Shown one piece after another: positions 7,975 through 17,499 of a DNA stretch of 64,000 nucleotides. The stretch is from positions 8,160,501-8,224,500 of the forward strand of contig NZ_CP048222.1 of the NCBI RefSeq assembly GCF_010119975.1, written 5' to 3'. The stretch is from Rhodocytophaga rosea (GTDB lineage: Bacteria > Bacteroidota > Bacteroidia > Cytophagales > 172606-1). The position numbers were made by a program, and so were the translations under genes. How positions within the stretch are numbered: position 1 is the stretch's first letter; each line of letters begins with the position of its first letter. The notes beneath the pieces are model-generated. The model saw only the letters and a list, made by a program, of their open reading frames with translations, searched no databases and had not been told where the DNA came from.

Positions 7975-9534
7975 ATGTTCAAAAATAAATATCTGATTAT
8001 TAAAACATTATATATTTTTATCTTATTATCTACTTTAAGTAATTCTTTCCTTCAGGCTCAACCCCTTCCTCCCAAACGGGAACTCCGGGGTGTATGGATA
8101 GCGACTGTTGCCAACATCGACTGGCCTAGTCAAAAAAACCTTTCCCCGGCCGTTCAACAACAAGAATTCAACTTTATACTCGATGAACATGCCAGGAATG
8201 GCATGAATGCTGTGTTTGTGCAGGTTCGTCCGGTGGCAGATGCTTTTTACCGGAGTAAATACGAACCCTGGTCGGAGTGGCTGACAGGCAAACAGGGAAC
8301 AGAACCCAATCCTCCCTATGATCCGCTTTCCTTTATGATTGGTGAAAGTCACAAACGGGGGATGGAATTTCATGCCTGGTTTAATCCCTACCGGGCCACT
8401 TTTGATACGGTTTCTTCCCGGCTCTCTCCAACTCATATTTCTAAGCAGCATCCGGAATGGCTGCTTACCTATGCCGGAAGAAAATTATTTGACCCTGGTT
8501 TACCACAGGTTAGGGAATATATTGTGCAGGTAATACTCGATGTAGTTCGGAATTATGATGTGGATGGCATTCATTTCGACGATTATTTCTATCCTTATCC
8601 TGTGGCAGGCGATACACTGAAAGATGACTCTACGTTCATAAAATACACAGATGATTTTGCAAGTAAAGACGACTGGCGTCGCAACAATGTCAATTTACTT
8701 ATTCAGATGGTGGCCGATAGTATCAAATCTGTAAAGCCCTATGTCAAGTTTGGCGTCAGTCCGTTTGGTGTATGGCGCAATAAAGCCGACGATCCCGGAG
8801 GCTCTGATACCAGGGCTGGCCAGAGTTCATTTACGCACTTGTTTGCCGATTCCAGGTTATGGATCAAACACGGCTGGGTAGATTATATTTTACCGCAGGT
8901 TTATTTTAGTACCCGCTTTGGTCCGGTAAATTATAAAAAGCTTACCCAATGGTGGGCTACTCAAACCTATAACAGGCATATATATATTGGCCATGGTCCT
9001 TACAAAATTAATAAGAATGCAGATTCCACCTGGTTTGAACCGCAGGAAATTCCCAGGCAAATCCGGTTTAACCGGAATACTCCACAGGTAAAAGGCAGTG
9101 TTTATTTTAGCTCAAAATCGCTGATGGCCAATCCTAACCATGTGCAGGATTCGCTCCGCAATGATCTGTACAAATTTCCCGCGCTGATACCAACAATGCC
9201 CTGGCTGGATAGCATCCCACCGCTTGCACCAATACCAGAGAAAACTCATAAAAACAGGCAGGGAATCACTTTACACTGGCACACGCCACTTAAAGCTATT
9301 GATGGAGATACAGCCTATTACTACCTGATATACAGATTCAACCACAAAGAGAATATTAATTTGGAAGACCCAGGAAAGTTATTGGCTAAACTCCCCAGCC
9401 CAGTTTATTCTTATACTGATAACTCGGTGCTTTCTAAAAAAAGATATGTGTATATGATTACTGCTGTTGACCGGCTGCACAATGAAAGTATAGCCGGGAA
9501 ACCAGTGAAAGTGAAAGCTAAAAAGAAAAAGTAA
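7975..9534 (+). CDS. Secreted GHL10 (DUF187) family glycosyl hydrolase-like protein
   Basis: A hydrophobic signal (YLIIKTLYIFILLSTLSNSFLQAQ) is followed immediately by the family start RELRGVWIATVANIDWPSQ. Further GHL10 blocks are GMNAVFVQVRPVADAFY, HAWFNPYRATF, DGIHFDDYFYPYP and WVDYILPQVYFS, which together form the TIM barrel. The last 100 residues resemble a fibronectin III-like module. Relatives are exported hydrolases acting on bacterial or environmental glycans, and some are thought to cut denuded peptidoglycan; the substrate here is unknown. The start at 7975 (ATG, MFKNKYL) places the signal correctly. It lies 100 bp before a GH29 fucosidase on the same strand. Confidence 0.88.
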   Translation: MFKNKYLIIKTLYIFILLSTLSNSFLQAQPLPPKRELRGVWIATVANIDWPSQKNLSPAVQQQEFNFILDEHARNGMNAVFVQVRPVADAFYRSKYEPWSEWLTGKQGTEPNPPYDPLSFMIGESHKRGMEFHAWFNPYRATFDTVSSRLSPTHISKQHPEWLLTYAGRKLFDPGLPQVREYIVQVILDVVRNYDVDGIHFDDYFYPYPVAGDTLKDDSTFIKYTDDFASKDDWRRNNVNLLIQMVADSIKSVKPYVKFGVSPFGVWRNKADDPGGSDTRAGQSSFTHLFADSRLWIKHGWVDYILPQVYFSTRFGPVNYKKLTQWWATQTYNRHIYIGHGPYKINKNADSTWFEPQEIPRQIRFNRNTPQVKGSVYFSSKSLMANPNHVQDSLRNDLYKFPALIPTMPWLDSIPPLAPIPEKTHKNRQGITLHWHTPLKAIDGDTAYYYLIYRFNHKENINLEDPGKLLAKLPSPVYSYTDNSVLSKKRYVYMITAVDRLHNESIAGKPVKVKAKKKK

Positions 9535-9633
9535 TCTTATACCTTTGCTGTGCCGGGTATATGTGACAAATATCTTCTCCCCCATTGTATTCAGGAAACA
9601 GATTCATAATTTACGTTTTTTTCCAAATCAAGT

Positions 9634-11112
9634 ATGCAGACTTCCAAAACCATCTTATTTATACTGCTACAATTTTGCCTGTTAATTGCTGCCTGTAATA
9701 ACAATTCCGGCAACTCCCGGCAGGCAGAAGCCACCCAAACAGATGACAAACCACTGGTAGCCGACTCAGTAAAACCCTCACCCCGTCAACTGGCTTATCA
9801 GCGAATGGAAATGATCGGTTTTGCCCATTTTACGGTGAACACTTTTACAGATAAGGAATGGGGAGAAGGAACAGAAAGCCCTGCCATATTTAATCCCACC
9901 GCTTTTGATGCCAAACAATGGGTACAGGCTTGTAAAGATGCCGGAATCAAACAGTTGATCCTGACTGCCAAACACCACGATGGATTTTGCCTGTGGCCCA
10001 GCAAATTGACTGAGCATTCAGTAAAAAACAGCCCCTGGAAAAATGGAAAAGGCGATGTAGTAAAAGAAGTATCGGATGCCTGCCAGGAAGCCGGGCTGAA
10101 ATTTGGAGTGTACCTCTCTCCCTGGGACCGGCATGAACCCAAGTATGGAACAGCCGCTTATAATGACTTTTACAAAGGGCAACTGCGGGAACTGCTTACC
10201 AATTATGGCGAGATCAGCGAGGTATGGCTGGATGGGGCTAAGGGAGAAAATGCCAAAGACATGACCTACGATTTCCTGGGCTACTGGAAGATCGTGCGGG
10301 AATTGCAGCCCAATGCCGTATTATTCTCCGATGAAGGTCCGGATGTACACTGGATTGGCAATGAGAAAGGCTTTGCCGGTGAAACCAAATGGTCGAAAAT
10401 GGATACAAGCCAGGTATCGATTGGCACATCTAACACGGCTTATTTAAATTCTGGTGATCCCAATGGCTCCAGTTGGGTAGTGGGAGAATGCGATGTTTCT
10501 ATCCGTCCGGGCTGGTTTTACCACCCAAAGGAAGATGATAAGGTTAAATCCGTAGAACAACTGCTCGATATTTACTATAAATCCGTTGGCAGAAACGGCG
10601 TATTGCTGCTCAACATCCCTCCGGACCGCCGGGGTTTGTTCCATGAGAATGATGTTGCCAGGCTGAAAGAATTTAAAAATGTACTGGATGAAACTTTCAA
10701 AACCAATTTAGCTGCAAACAAGTCAGTAAAAGCCTCAAATACCAGAAGTGCTGATTATCCCAGCTATAACCTGACAGACAGTAAACTGGATTCGTACTGG
10801 GCCACCGATGATTCGGCAAGCAAAGCTACCCTTACCTTGGATTTAGGGGCACCCACTACCTTCGACCGGATTTTACTTGGAGAGGGTATAGAATTCGGCC
10901 AACGGGTGAATGGGTTTACAATAGAAGCAATAGTGGACGGCCTATGGACACCCCTGGCTGCAGGTACCACCATTGGCTATAAACGCCTGCTGCGCTTTGA
11001 TCCGGTTACTGTGAGCCAGATCCGGTTAACAGTGTCTACCGCTGGCAAACCTATTGTTCTTTCAGAATTTGGGGTGTATAAGGCTTCTTCAGGGGAAAGC
11101 GCTAAGCAATAA
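9634..11112 (+). CDS. Alpha-L-fucosidase (GH29) lipoprotein with F5/8-type domain
   Basis: Lipobox LIAAC at residues 17-21 predicts a lipoprotein. GH29 blocks follow: RMEMIGFAHFTVNTFTDKEWG, QLILTAKHHDGFCLWPS, GVYLSPWDRHEP and SEVWLDGAKG, in which Asp200 is the expected catalytic nucleophile. The enzyme should release terminal alpha-L-fucose by a retaining mechanism. The C-terminal ~135 residues (ANKSVKASNTRSADYPSYNL to the end) look like an F5/8 type C (CBM32-like) carbohydrate-binding domain. The location is probably the periplasm or cell surface. With the GHL10 gene it forms a small glycan-degradation pair. No sugar transporter is adjacent. Confidence 0.93.
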   Translation: MQTSKTILFILLQFCLLIAACNNNSGNSRQAEATQTDDKPLVADSVKPSPRQLAYQRMEMIGFAHFTVNTFTDKEWGEGTESPAIFNPTAFDAKQWVQACKDAGIKQLILTAKHHDGFCLWPSKLTEHSVKNSPWKNGKGDVVKEVSDACQEAGLKFGVYLSPWDRHEPKYGTAAYNDFYKGQLRELLTNYGEISEVWLDGAKGENAKDMTYDFLGYWKIVRELQPNAVLFSDEGPDVHWIGNEKGFAGETKWSKMDTSQVSIGTSNTAYLNSGDPNGSSWVVGECDVSIRPGWFYHPKEDDKVKSVEQLLDIYYKSVGRNGVLLLNIPPDRRGLFHENDVARLKEFKNVLDETFKTNLAANKSVKASNTRSADYPSYNLTDSKLDSYWATDDSASKATLTLDLGAPTTFDRILLGEGIEFGQRVNGFTIEAIVDGLWTPLAAGTTIGYKRLLRFDPVTVSQIRLTVSTAGKPIVLSEFGVYKASSGESAKQ

Positions 11113-11348
11113 ACTATTCCAGCGTAGGGATGGATTTCAAACCATATAGATTACCTATATTTTCAAGACTTACAAACAAGAATTATGGATTGCAACAGTT
11201 CATCTTAAAAAAAGGACATGCCCTAACTCCTCTTGTTAGTAGAAAATCGCTTATTGAAACATGGAAACCTCGGCGGGGATTTCTACATCAGCCTTGTGGT
11301 TGAGCAGCCTGGTAATAAGTGTAGGTAGCGTTAAAGGTAAATGCTTAT

Positions 11349-11831
11349 TTAAATTTGTTTCTCTAACATAATCATGTGCTTACATAAAATGCCGTTTTCA
11401 AAGATGGGGGCCGGATAATTATTCACAAAAAAGTTTTTCTTAATCGACGTTATTTCAAAACCCTCTTTCTGATACAGATATAATTGTTTAATGGCCCCAT
11501 TGGCCGTGCCAATCAGGATGGTTTTATAGCCTTGTTCTTTAGCCTTGAGCGTAGCATCTCTCAACATAAACTTGCCAATGCCCTGCCCCTGATAGTTGCT
11601 ATCCACAGCAATATTTTTGATTTCTATTCTTTGCAGATCAATTACCTGAAGGACATAGGCAGCAATAATTTGACTATTTGCCTCTAAAACATAGGTTTGT
11701 CCATCTTTTGCATACCGATCAATAATTTCTATTGTCTCGTCAGCAAGCAGTAGCAAGTCGTAAGGAAGGGCATCCTGTTTGGTCAGTTTTCGAGTGGTAA
11801 CGCCGTCTGGAGTCAAATGCATTATTGCCAT
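11349..11831 (-). CDS. GNAT-family N-acetyltransferase
   Basis: The acetyl-CoA binding motif is clear: IKNIAVDSNYQGQGIGKFML (Q-x-x-G-x-G/A type), after the beta strand QIIAAYVLQVIDLQRIEI. At about 160 residues it is a single GNAT domain. The end (YLYQKEGFEITSIKKNFF) matches the closing strands of the fold. The substrate is unknown. The most likely start is the ATG at 11831; a GTG just before it and another ATG at 11822 are also possible. It is isolated between intergenic stretches. Confidence 0.85.
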   Translation of the reverse strand: MAIMHLTPDGVTTRKLTKQDALPYDLLLLADETIEIIDRYAKDGQTYVLEANSQIIAAYVLQVIDLQRIEIKNIAVDSNYQGQGIGKFMLRDATLKAKEQGYKTILIGTANGAIKQLYLYQKEGFEITSIKKNFFVNNYPAPIFENGILCKHMIMLEKQI

Positions 11832-11976
11832 CACTGATAATAATAACCCTCTTTTAAATGGTGTTTTCCATTAGAGTTTAACGAATCAAACCTGTCGGCC
11901 TACCAGTACTATTGCAAAAAGTGTCTGTGGTGAGGCAAGGAGAATTTAACTTAGGAATTGGTGTTAGTTGCTGTAG

Positions 11977-12072
11977 TTAATATCTTCCCCATTCCGTTTG
12001 TAGTTCACAGCCAAGTATTTTCTCTAATTCAGCCATCATTAAATTAAATTCATCATCCGTTAACTCATTCAT
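11977..12072 (-). CDS. 31-residue acidic small protein, overlapping the preceding stop
   Basis: Its ATG shares one base with the stop of the upstream gene (TAATG at 12070-12074), a usual sign of translational coupling. The peptide MNELTDDEFNLMMAELEKIL plus an 11-residue tail ending TEWGRY has a credible composition: acidic, amphipathic and helical. I recognise no family. It may be a genuine small partner of the 133-residue protein or the remnant of a longer gene. Confidence 0.45.
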   Translation of the reverse strand: MNELTDDEFNLMMAELEKILGCELQTEWGRY

Positions 12073-12473
12073 TATATTCCAAATGCGAATGGAGATCGAA
12101 CGAAATATAAGTTTATCCCGCCATATTCTAACCTGTTCAGGTCAATTTCTGTCTTACCACAAGGGCATGGTAATGTTATATTATTATAATCTGGTAGCTG
12201 TTTAACTGTTTTATACCACCATGCTTTAACATCCTTTTGACATTGATTGCAATGCATATACATCCAATCATAATTAAACTCACTAAAAATATCTTCAGGG
12301 CTTTGATAAAAGAGCTTAGTATCCTTATACAAATAGGCGTCTACTTGTCCATCTGCGTAATAAACCTTCTTAATTAAATACTTTACCACGGTTTTCCTTG
12401 CTAACTCTAATGTATCAACGTTAACATTAGAAGTTGCATCCTTGGGAATAATGGCAGTTATTCTGTCAGACAC
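12072..12473 (-). CDS. Hypothetical protein with CxxC and CPCG zinc-binding-like motifs
   Basis: A 133-residue protein with no signal peptide. The first half is rich in aromatic and charged residues (YLIKKVYYADGQVDAYLYKD). The second half has MHCNQCQKDVKAWWYK and LPCPCGKTEIDL, two cysteine pairs that could hold one zinc ion. I do not recognise the family. It overlaps a 31-residue reading frame downstream by one base, and the two are probably co-translated. The AT content is higher than that of its neighbours, consistent with an accessory gene. Confidence 0.6.
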   Translation of the reverse strand: MSDRITAIIPKDATSNVNVDTLELARKTVVKYLIKKVYYADGQVDAYLYKDTKLFYQSPEDIFSEFNYDWMYMHCNQCQKDVKAWWYKTVKQLPDYNNITLPCPCGKTEIDLNRLEYGGINLYFVRSPFAFGI

Positions 12474-12640
12474 TTTGTTACTTTTATTGCTGTCAACATC
12501 TTTATGACTACAACATATTTATTGTATTAAGGTGCGGTTATTCACTAATTTAAGCAAATTAACGCACCTATTTGCGAGTTAATTTACTTATTCTGCCGTT
12601 TTACATGCCTGTAAAAAAGCAGATCACCCTCCTCCTGGAA

Positions 12641-13177
12641 CTACTTATTTTGTATATACTTAGCCTCTACAAAATCCGTCAGCCAAACCTTATTTTCAGA
12701 CAAGTAAAACAAATGTCCATCCCGGTTCATGTCACCGCTATTAACCTGCAATACTACCGGTTTGCCATGCCGTTGTCCTACTTTAATAGCGGTTTGCTCG
12801 TCAGCAGATAAATGAACATGCTGCCTGGAACGTTTCTGAATGCCATCTTTTAATATAGATTCCATATTGGCCTGTGCAGTACCATGATATAAAACTTCAG
12901 GTGGCTGTACTGGAGTTAAACCCAGTTCAATAGAAACCGAATGTCCCTGGCTTGCCCTGATTTTGCTCTGGTCGGCATTGAACGCAAAGCGCTGCTTATC
13001 GTTATTCTGGACTACCTGCGAAAGTTTTTCAAAATCAACATTCATTCCTTTCTGCTGCATTTTCTCCAGCAATCCGTTTACCTCTGTCCATCCAGATTCA
13101 TCGAGGGTAATGCCTAATACCTGCGGCTGATGCCGGAGTACAAGGCTCAGGTACTTACTTATGTCCTTATCTTTCAT
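12641..13177 (-). CDS. kptA: RNA 2'-phosphotransferase (KptA/Tpt1)
   Basis: The family transfers an internal RNA 2'-phosphate to NAD+, giving ADP-ribose 1'',2''-cyclic phosphate; in eukaryotes this finishes tRNA splicing, while the bacterial role is unclear. The N-terminal helix motif ISKYLSLVLRHQPQVLGI carries the catalytic Arg15-His16. RASQGHSV and VLYHGTAQ supply further catalytic residues, and QHVHLSADEQTA the NAD-pocket block. At 178 residues it has normal length. It lies 20 bp downstream of the TerB-like/ABCG transporter gene on the same strand, so they may be co-transcribed. Confidence 0.95.
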   Translation of the reverse strand: MKDKDISKYLSLVLRHQPQVLGITLDESGWTEVNGLLEKMQQKGMNVDFEKLSQVVQNNDKQRFAFNADQSKIRASQGHSVSIELGLTPVQPPEVLYHGTAQANMESILKDGIQKRSRQHVHLSADEQTAIKVGQRHGKPVVLQVNSGDMNRDGHLFYLSENKVWLTDFVEAKYIQNK

Positions 13178-13197
13178 TGATTCTTACTCAAATTATA

Positions 13198-16100
13198 CTA
13201 ATTTTCCTTCACTTCTGCTTTTTTCCGTTGCTTAGCATCTCCTCCGACCAGTAGCCGGAAGGCTTTGAAATATAAGGTGAGATACAATAAACCCGTCATC
13301 AGCCAAACAATCCCCAGGTTAAAATAAAGGGTAGGCACATACCTTCCAAAGGCATATTTCACCGGCGCAAAAAAATGTGCTTTTGTATCAAGCAGCTCGT
13401 TCTTTGGCAAGGGATATAAATAAACCGGGTATATTTTCTGCATCAGCTTGCCCTGAAATTCTACGATCCGGTCTTCAGCGGTATTATTAGTCACCAGCTT
13501 TTCAACAGTTTCATTATAATAGGTAGACCTTCTGGCCAGATAGCGTTCCCGGTCCTCAGGCGTTTTCACTTGTACACCTACCAGACTATCTTTGGTGGCC
13601 GTAGCTTTATTAGACATATTCACATAATGCAAACGTACTTTTTCCAGATAAGCCCTCACCTGGTTTCCCAACTGGTAATTAAAAGCCTGAGGGGTAAGCG
13701 ATCCGATACCGGCAAAGGTAATGGATGGTGTAGTACGCATTTCCTGTTTAATCTCATTCTGTAAAACCTGCAAATCTTCCCGGAACTCTTTATCCGCCAG
13801 TTTATCCGAATTTCCAGATATATTCACGCAGTAATCAAGCTTGGAAAACAAGGTGGGCAGGTAATAGGTTTTTTTATAATCGGCCTCTGCAATCTGCCGG
13901 TCCAGTGGATAATATTCTTTTTCATAGGCATTATACATAAACTGGCTCACCATAATGGCTTCGTAAGCCCATCTAGATGCCATCAGATCAGCCAGAAAAG
14001 GAACATTTCCCGGCTTATAAATTCTGGGGTTGATCTCATCAAATTTTACCACAATGCCACTCAGTACCAGTTGTGGAATCAGTAATACCGGGATCAGTAT
14101 GTAAATGGTGATGACTGAATTAAATGTAGAAGAAATGTTCAATCCCAGCAGATTGGCAAAACAGGAACAGGAAAACAGCACCATCCAGTACAGAAATGTG
14201 AGTCCTTCAACTTCTGTTACCCAGTTGCCGATCAGGGTAAATGTGAGGGTCTGGATGGCAGAAAAGCCGAATAACACACACACTTTAGATAGCAGGTAAC
14301 TGTTCCGGCTCAAATGCAGAAAAGCTTCCCGTTTTAAAATACTGGCATCCTTAATGATTTCCTCTGCACTGATGGTAAGGCCCATAAACAGGGAAACAAT
14401 AATGCTCATAAACATATAAGTAGGAACATTTACGTTCTCAGAAAAGACGTAGTTTCCACCACCCGTAAGTTCATCAATCCGGAAATACTTCACCACATAA
14501 GCCAGTATAAAAGCCAGTAAGGGAGCCTGCACCAGGTTTATAACCATGTATTGCCGGTTGCTCAATTTGGCCAGAAGATCCCTTGATACAAATACCCGGA
14601 ACTGTTTCCACCTGGAAGGTACATTAAGTGTATGGACTGGCTTTTCCTTTACTTCTGTAACCGGCTTAATATCTATGCGGTCTTTAAAAAAGGTGTGCCA
14701 GGTAGCAGGCAATACTTTCCTCTGGTTGGTAGAACGACCATATTCATCTACCGTCCGGCTATCGATGATATTAAAAATTTGCTCGGCATTTACATTGCCA
14801 CATTCCACACATGCCCTTTGCAGGCGGCTGATGTGACTGGTGAGAGACTTAAAATAATTAATAGCCTCCAGTGGATTGCCATAATACACCTGATAGCCTC
14901 CGGTATCCATAATAATAAGCCTGTCAAACATTTTAAACAGGTCGGAAGAAGGCTGATGGATCACTACAAAAATCAGTTTTCCCAGCATGGTCAGTTCCCG
15001 GAGAAGATCCAGAATATTTTCCGAATCCCTCGATGAAAGCCCGGATGTAGGTTCATCTACAAACAAAACAGAAGGCTGCCTGAGTAATTCCAGTCCGATG
15101 TTTAGCCGTTTGCGTTGCCCTCCGCTAATGGTTTTTTCAAGAACAGAACCAACTTTGAGATGTTTGATTTCATCCAGGCCCAGGCTGTCTAAGGTTTGTA
15201 ATACCAGTTTAGCAATTTTACTTTCCGAATAGTCACCAAAACACAGTTTAGCTGCATAGTATAAATTCTGGTATACGGTCAGATCTTCGATCAGCAGGTC
15301 GGCCTGGGGAACATACCCGATCACACCTTCTACTTCTTCCGGGTGTGTATGAATATTGATGCCATTGATCAATACTTCTCCCCGCTGCGGTTTATAGTTT
15401 CCGTTAAGCACATTCAGCAACGTAGACTTTCCGGAACCACTGGAACCCATCAAGGCTACCAGTCTGCCGGATTCTTCCTCCACTTGTACCTGGTGCAGGC
15501 CTTTTTTTCCGCTCCTGAAATAATAATCAATATTCCTGGCCACAAATGATATTTGCGGCTTTTGTTTTAACCGCAGAAAATGACCGATAATATCGCTGTA
15601 ATAAATGGTTTCGCCATTGGTGGCTTTGATAATGGTGCCACTGGCCAAAGGACTTATATAATCTTCCGGAAGCTGGCTCCCATTCAAAAACAGGTGTTTG
15701 TTTCTGGTCGCTGCTTTCAGGAAATACATATCCACTTCCGGCAGCCGCAGTATGGCCAGTACTGCCCCCAGCCTGGGATTATGAATATGATTATCTTCAG
15801 GGGAAGCTGTCTTTGGCTGTTCATCATCAATAATGAGAATATCTTTTACCTGAATCTGATAAACATCCCGGATCTGTACAAAGCGCAACAGAGAATGATA
15901 GATATTTTCGTCAATATTCAGTTCCTGGCATACCGTTCTGGTGAACTCATCCTCGTCATCCGACAAATGTTCATCTGTCAGGCTGAGTTCAATCAGGCGG
16001 AGTACGACAATGAGTTTCTGTTTGAATTGCAATTCGGCATTAATCTGGTCACAAATGCGCCTGATCTCTTCAATTCCGGTAGGTGGCAGCGTAACGTATT

Positions 16101-16254
16101 CGTCAAATAAGGTCATGAACCTGCTCTGATGGTCATCTTCTACCATGGCCTTCATAAATCTGCGGATACGGTCGCGTTCGGCCGCCAGTACACCATCTAT
16201 TTTTACACTGATAGCAAGCAGTTTAACAATGGCTATCAATACTTGTTCATTCAT
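13198..16254 (-). CDS. Large ABC transporter: TerB-like N terminus, ABCG-type ATPase and permease
   Basis: Residues 1-130 look TerB-like (LLAISVKIDGVLAAERDRIR, acidic helical repeats). Residues about 160-235 form a beta-rich segment (HLFLNGSQLPEDYISPLASG) that may be FHA-like. The ATPase has Walker A GSSGSGKST (270-278), signature ISGGQRKRLNIGLEL and Walker B VLFVDEPTSGLS. A C-terminal ABC2-type membrane domain follows, with ATPase before permease as in ABCG proteins. A hydrophilic insert of about 200 residues lies between the last two membrane segments and should face the periplasm. A CVECG pair sits after the ATPase. The substrate is unknown. At 1018 residues it is longer than ordinary ABCG half-transporters. 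Confidence 0.85.
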   Translation of the reverse strand: MNEQVLIAIVKLLAISVKIDGVLAAERDRIRRFMKAMVEDDHQSRFMTLFDEYVTLPPTGIEEIRRICDQINAELQFKQKLIVVLRLIELSLTDEHLSDDEDEFTRTVCQELNIDENIYHSLLRFVQIRDVYQIQVKDILIIDDEQPKTASPEDNHIHNPRLGAVLAILRLPEVDMYFLKAATRNKHLFLNGSQLPEDYISPLASGTIIKATNGETIYYSDIIGHFLRLKQKPQISFVARNIDYYFRSGKKGLHQVQVEEESGRLVALMGSSGSGKSTLLNVLNGNYKPQRGEVLINGINIHTHPEEVEGVIGYVPQADLLIEDLTVYQNLYYAAKLCFGDYSESKIAKLVLQTLDSLGLDEIKHLKVGSVLEKTISGGQRKRLNIGLELLRQPSVLFVDEPTSGLSSRDSENILDLLRELTMLGKLIFVVIHQPSSDLFKMFDRLIIMDTGGYQVYYGNPLEAINYFKSLTSHISRLQRACVECGNVNAEQIFNIIDSRTVDEYGRSTNQRKVLPATWHTFFKDRIDIKPVTEVKEKPVHTLNVPSRWKQFRVFVSRDLLAKLSNRQYMVINLVQAPLLAFILAYVVKYFRIDELTGGGNYVFSENVNVPTYMFMSIIVSLFMGLTISAEEIIKDASILKREAFLHLSRNSYLLSKVCVLFGFSAIQTLTFTLIGNWVTEVEGLTFLYWMVLFSCSCFANLLGLNISSTFNSVITIYILIPVLLIPQLVLSGIVVKFDEINPRIYKPGNVPFLADLMASRWAYEAIMVSQFMYNAYEKEYYPLDRQIAEADYKKTYYLPTLFSKLDYCVNISGNSDKLADKEFREDLQVLQNEIKQEMRTTPSITFAGIGSLTPQAFNYQLGNQVRAYLEKVRLHYVNMSNKATATKDSLVGVQVKTPEDRERYLARRSTYYNETVEKLVTNNTAEDRIVEFQGKLMQKIYPVYLYPLPKNELLDTKAHFFAPVKYAFGRYVPTLYFNLGIVWLMTGLLYLTLYFKAFRLLVGGDAKQRKKAEVKEN

Positions 16255-16365
16255 AATAATTACAGGATTACTGAATACAGAATTATTGAATCAGAGTGGA
16301 AAAATTATAGAATGGACCTGTGGCAAGGCTGTGTAAAACCTGTCCCAATATAAGCTTATAGAAAA

Positions 16366-16392
16366 AAAGGTTGAAGAGTATCTTCAACCTTT
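16366..16392 (-). terminator. Intrinsic terminator of the lipoprotein gene
   Basis: A 12-bp stem (aaaggttgaaga paired with tcttcaaccttt) with loop GTA. On the minus strand a run of T follows, so it fits termination of the gene at 16471-17388. Confidence 0.8.
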
Positions 16393-16470
16393 AGGATTCG
16401 ATTCAATCATATATATTGATTACTATCCCACTTTCAACCCATCCGTCATTCTGTAATTCAAAATTTTAAA

Positions 16471-17388
16471 CTAGGCAACGATCTTAGCCCGGATTTCTTT
16501 CACTTTGGCAGTGATTCCACTCAGGGTTTTGTCTGTAACCACCAGGTCGCCAGAATTGGTTTTTACCTTTTCATCAAAATTCAGGTTTTCGAACTGGTTA
16601 TACAGGTCTGTGAGGTAACCGGTATATTCTACTACCTGAGCATCCTGAGGCGCACTTTTAAGAATAGCCAGCAGGTCAGCCAGAGATTTCTTTTGTTTGA
16701 TAATGGTCAGCATCAGGTTAGTAAGCACACTGTTGCGTACATCTGCGGGAACATCTTTAGGATATTTTTCTATCAGGCCCGTAGAAATATATAAGCCTTC
16801 GATAAAGCTTCCGGTCAGGGTAAGTGCTGCTGTTCCTTTGCGGTCGTTATCCTCCAGGTATTCATGCACCCGGTTCATGCTTTCGTCCACGATCTTCACC
16901 AGTGAGTCTTTCTTACCTAAGTTAGCCTCAAAACGTTTTTCAAGAGAACGTTCAAAAGCATTACCAACGCCAATGTGTTTGGCCAGTTTATCAGAAGAAC
17001 GCAGGTAATTAATTACATCCTGTGTTTTGTCATATACACTCAGATAGCCAATATCGGTAGCATACGCACCCAGGTTCAGCGCTGCTTTGTCAGTAGTGGT
17101 CGTATAGGAATCCACCTTTTTAGCCGCATTGATCAGGCCTGCATTAAAATCTGCACCGGTATTTTGCAGCAGATAAGGTACTTCGGAAGTAGGCGGAAGG
17201 GCACCCAGGATCTTTGGAGCATCCGTGGCGGCTGGCGTAGCAGCCGAAGTAGTATCTGCTACCGCAGTTGAATCAGCAGATGCCGTTTCAGTGGAAGTTG
17301 TTTTGTCAGAGTTACAAGCTGAAAAAAAAGCTGATCCTGCCATCATCGTAAGCACAAGCGCCTTGCATACTTGTTTATTTACATTCAT
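16471..17388 (-). CDS. Putative lipoprotein of unknown function
   Basis: The signal segment ALVLTMMAGSAFFSAC ends in a lipobox Cys. A 40-residue Ser/Thr/Ala linker follows, typical of lipoproteins that reach across the periplasm. The rest is mostly helical (KKVDSYTTTTDKAALNLGAYATDIGYLSVYD, NAFERSLEKRFEANLGKKDS). I do not recognise a named domain. It is monocistronic, with its own terminator downstream and about 200 bp to pgi upstream. Confidence 0.7.
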   Translation of the reverse strand: MNVNKQVCKALVLTMMAGSAFFSACNSDKTTSTETASADSTAVADTTSAATPAATDAPKILGALPPTSEVPYLLQNTGADFNAGLINAAKKVDSYTTTTDKAALNLGAYATDIGYLSVYDKTQDVINYLRSSDKLAKHIGVGNAFERSLEKRFEANLGKKDSLVKIVDESMNRVHEYLEDNDRKGTAALTLTGSFIEGLYISTGLIEKYPKDVPADVRNSVLTNLMLTIIKQKKSLADLLAILKSAPQDAQVVEYTGYLTDLYNQFENLNFDEKVKTNSGDLVVTDKTLSGITAKVKEIRAKIVA

Positions 17389-17499
17389 AAAAGAAAAAGG
17401 TTTGAGGTATATTTAAGTTTAGATCACAAATTGACAGACTAAAAAACTACATTTATAGGTATTATACAAACTTTTTAAAAAATTTTCTTAAAAGCTGGC

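Noticed and set aside
15580-16110. 176-codon frame antisense to the ABC transporter
   Set aside because: A shadow within the TerB-like and middle region of a gene with intact Walker motifs.
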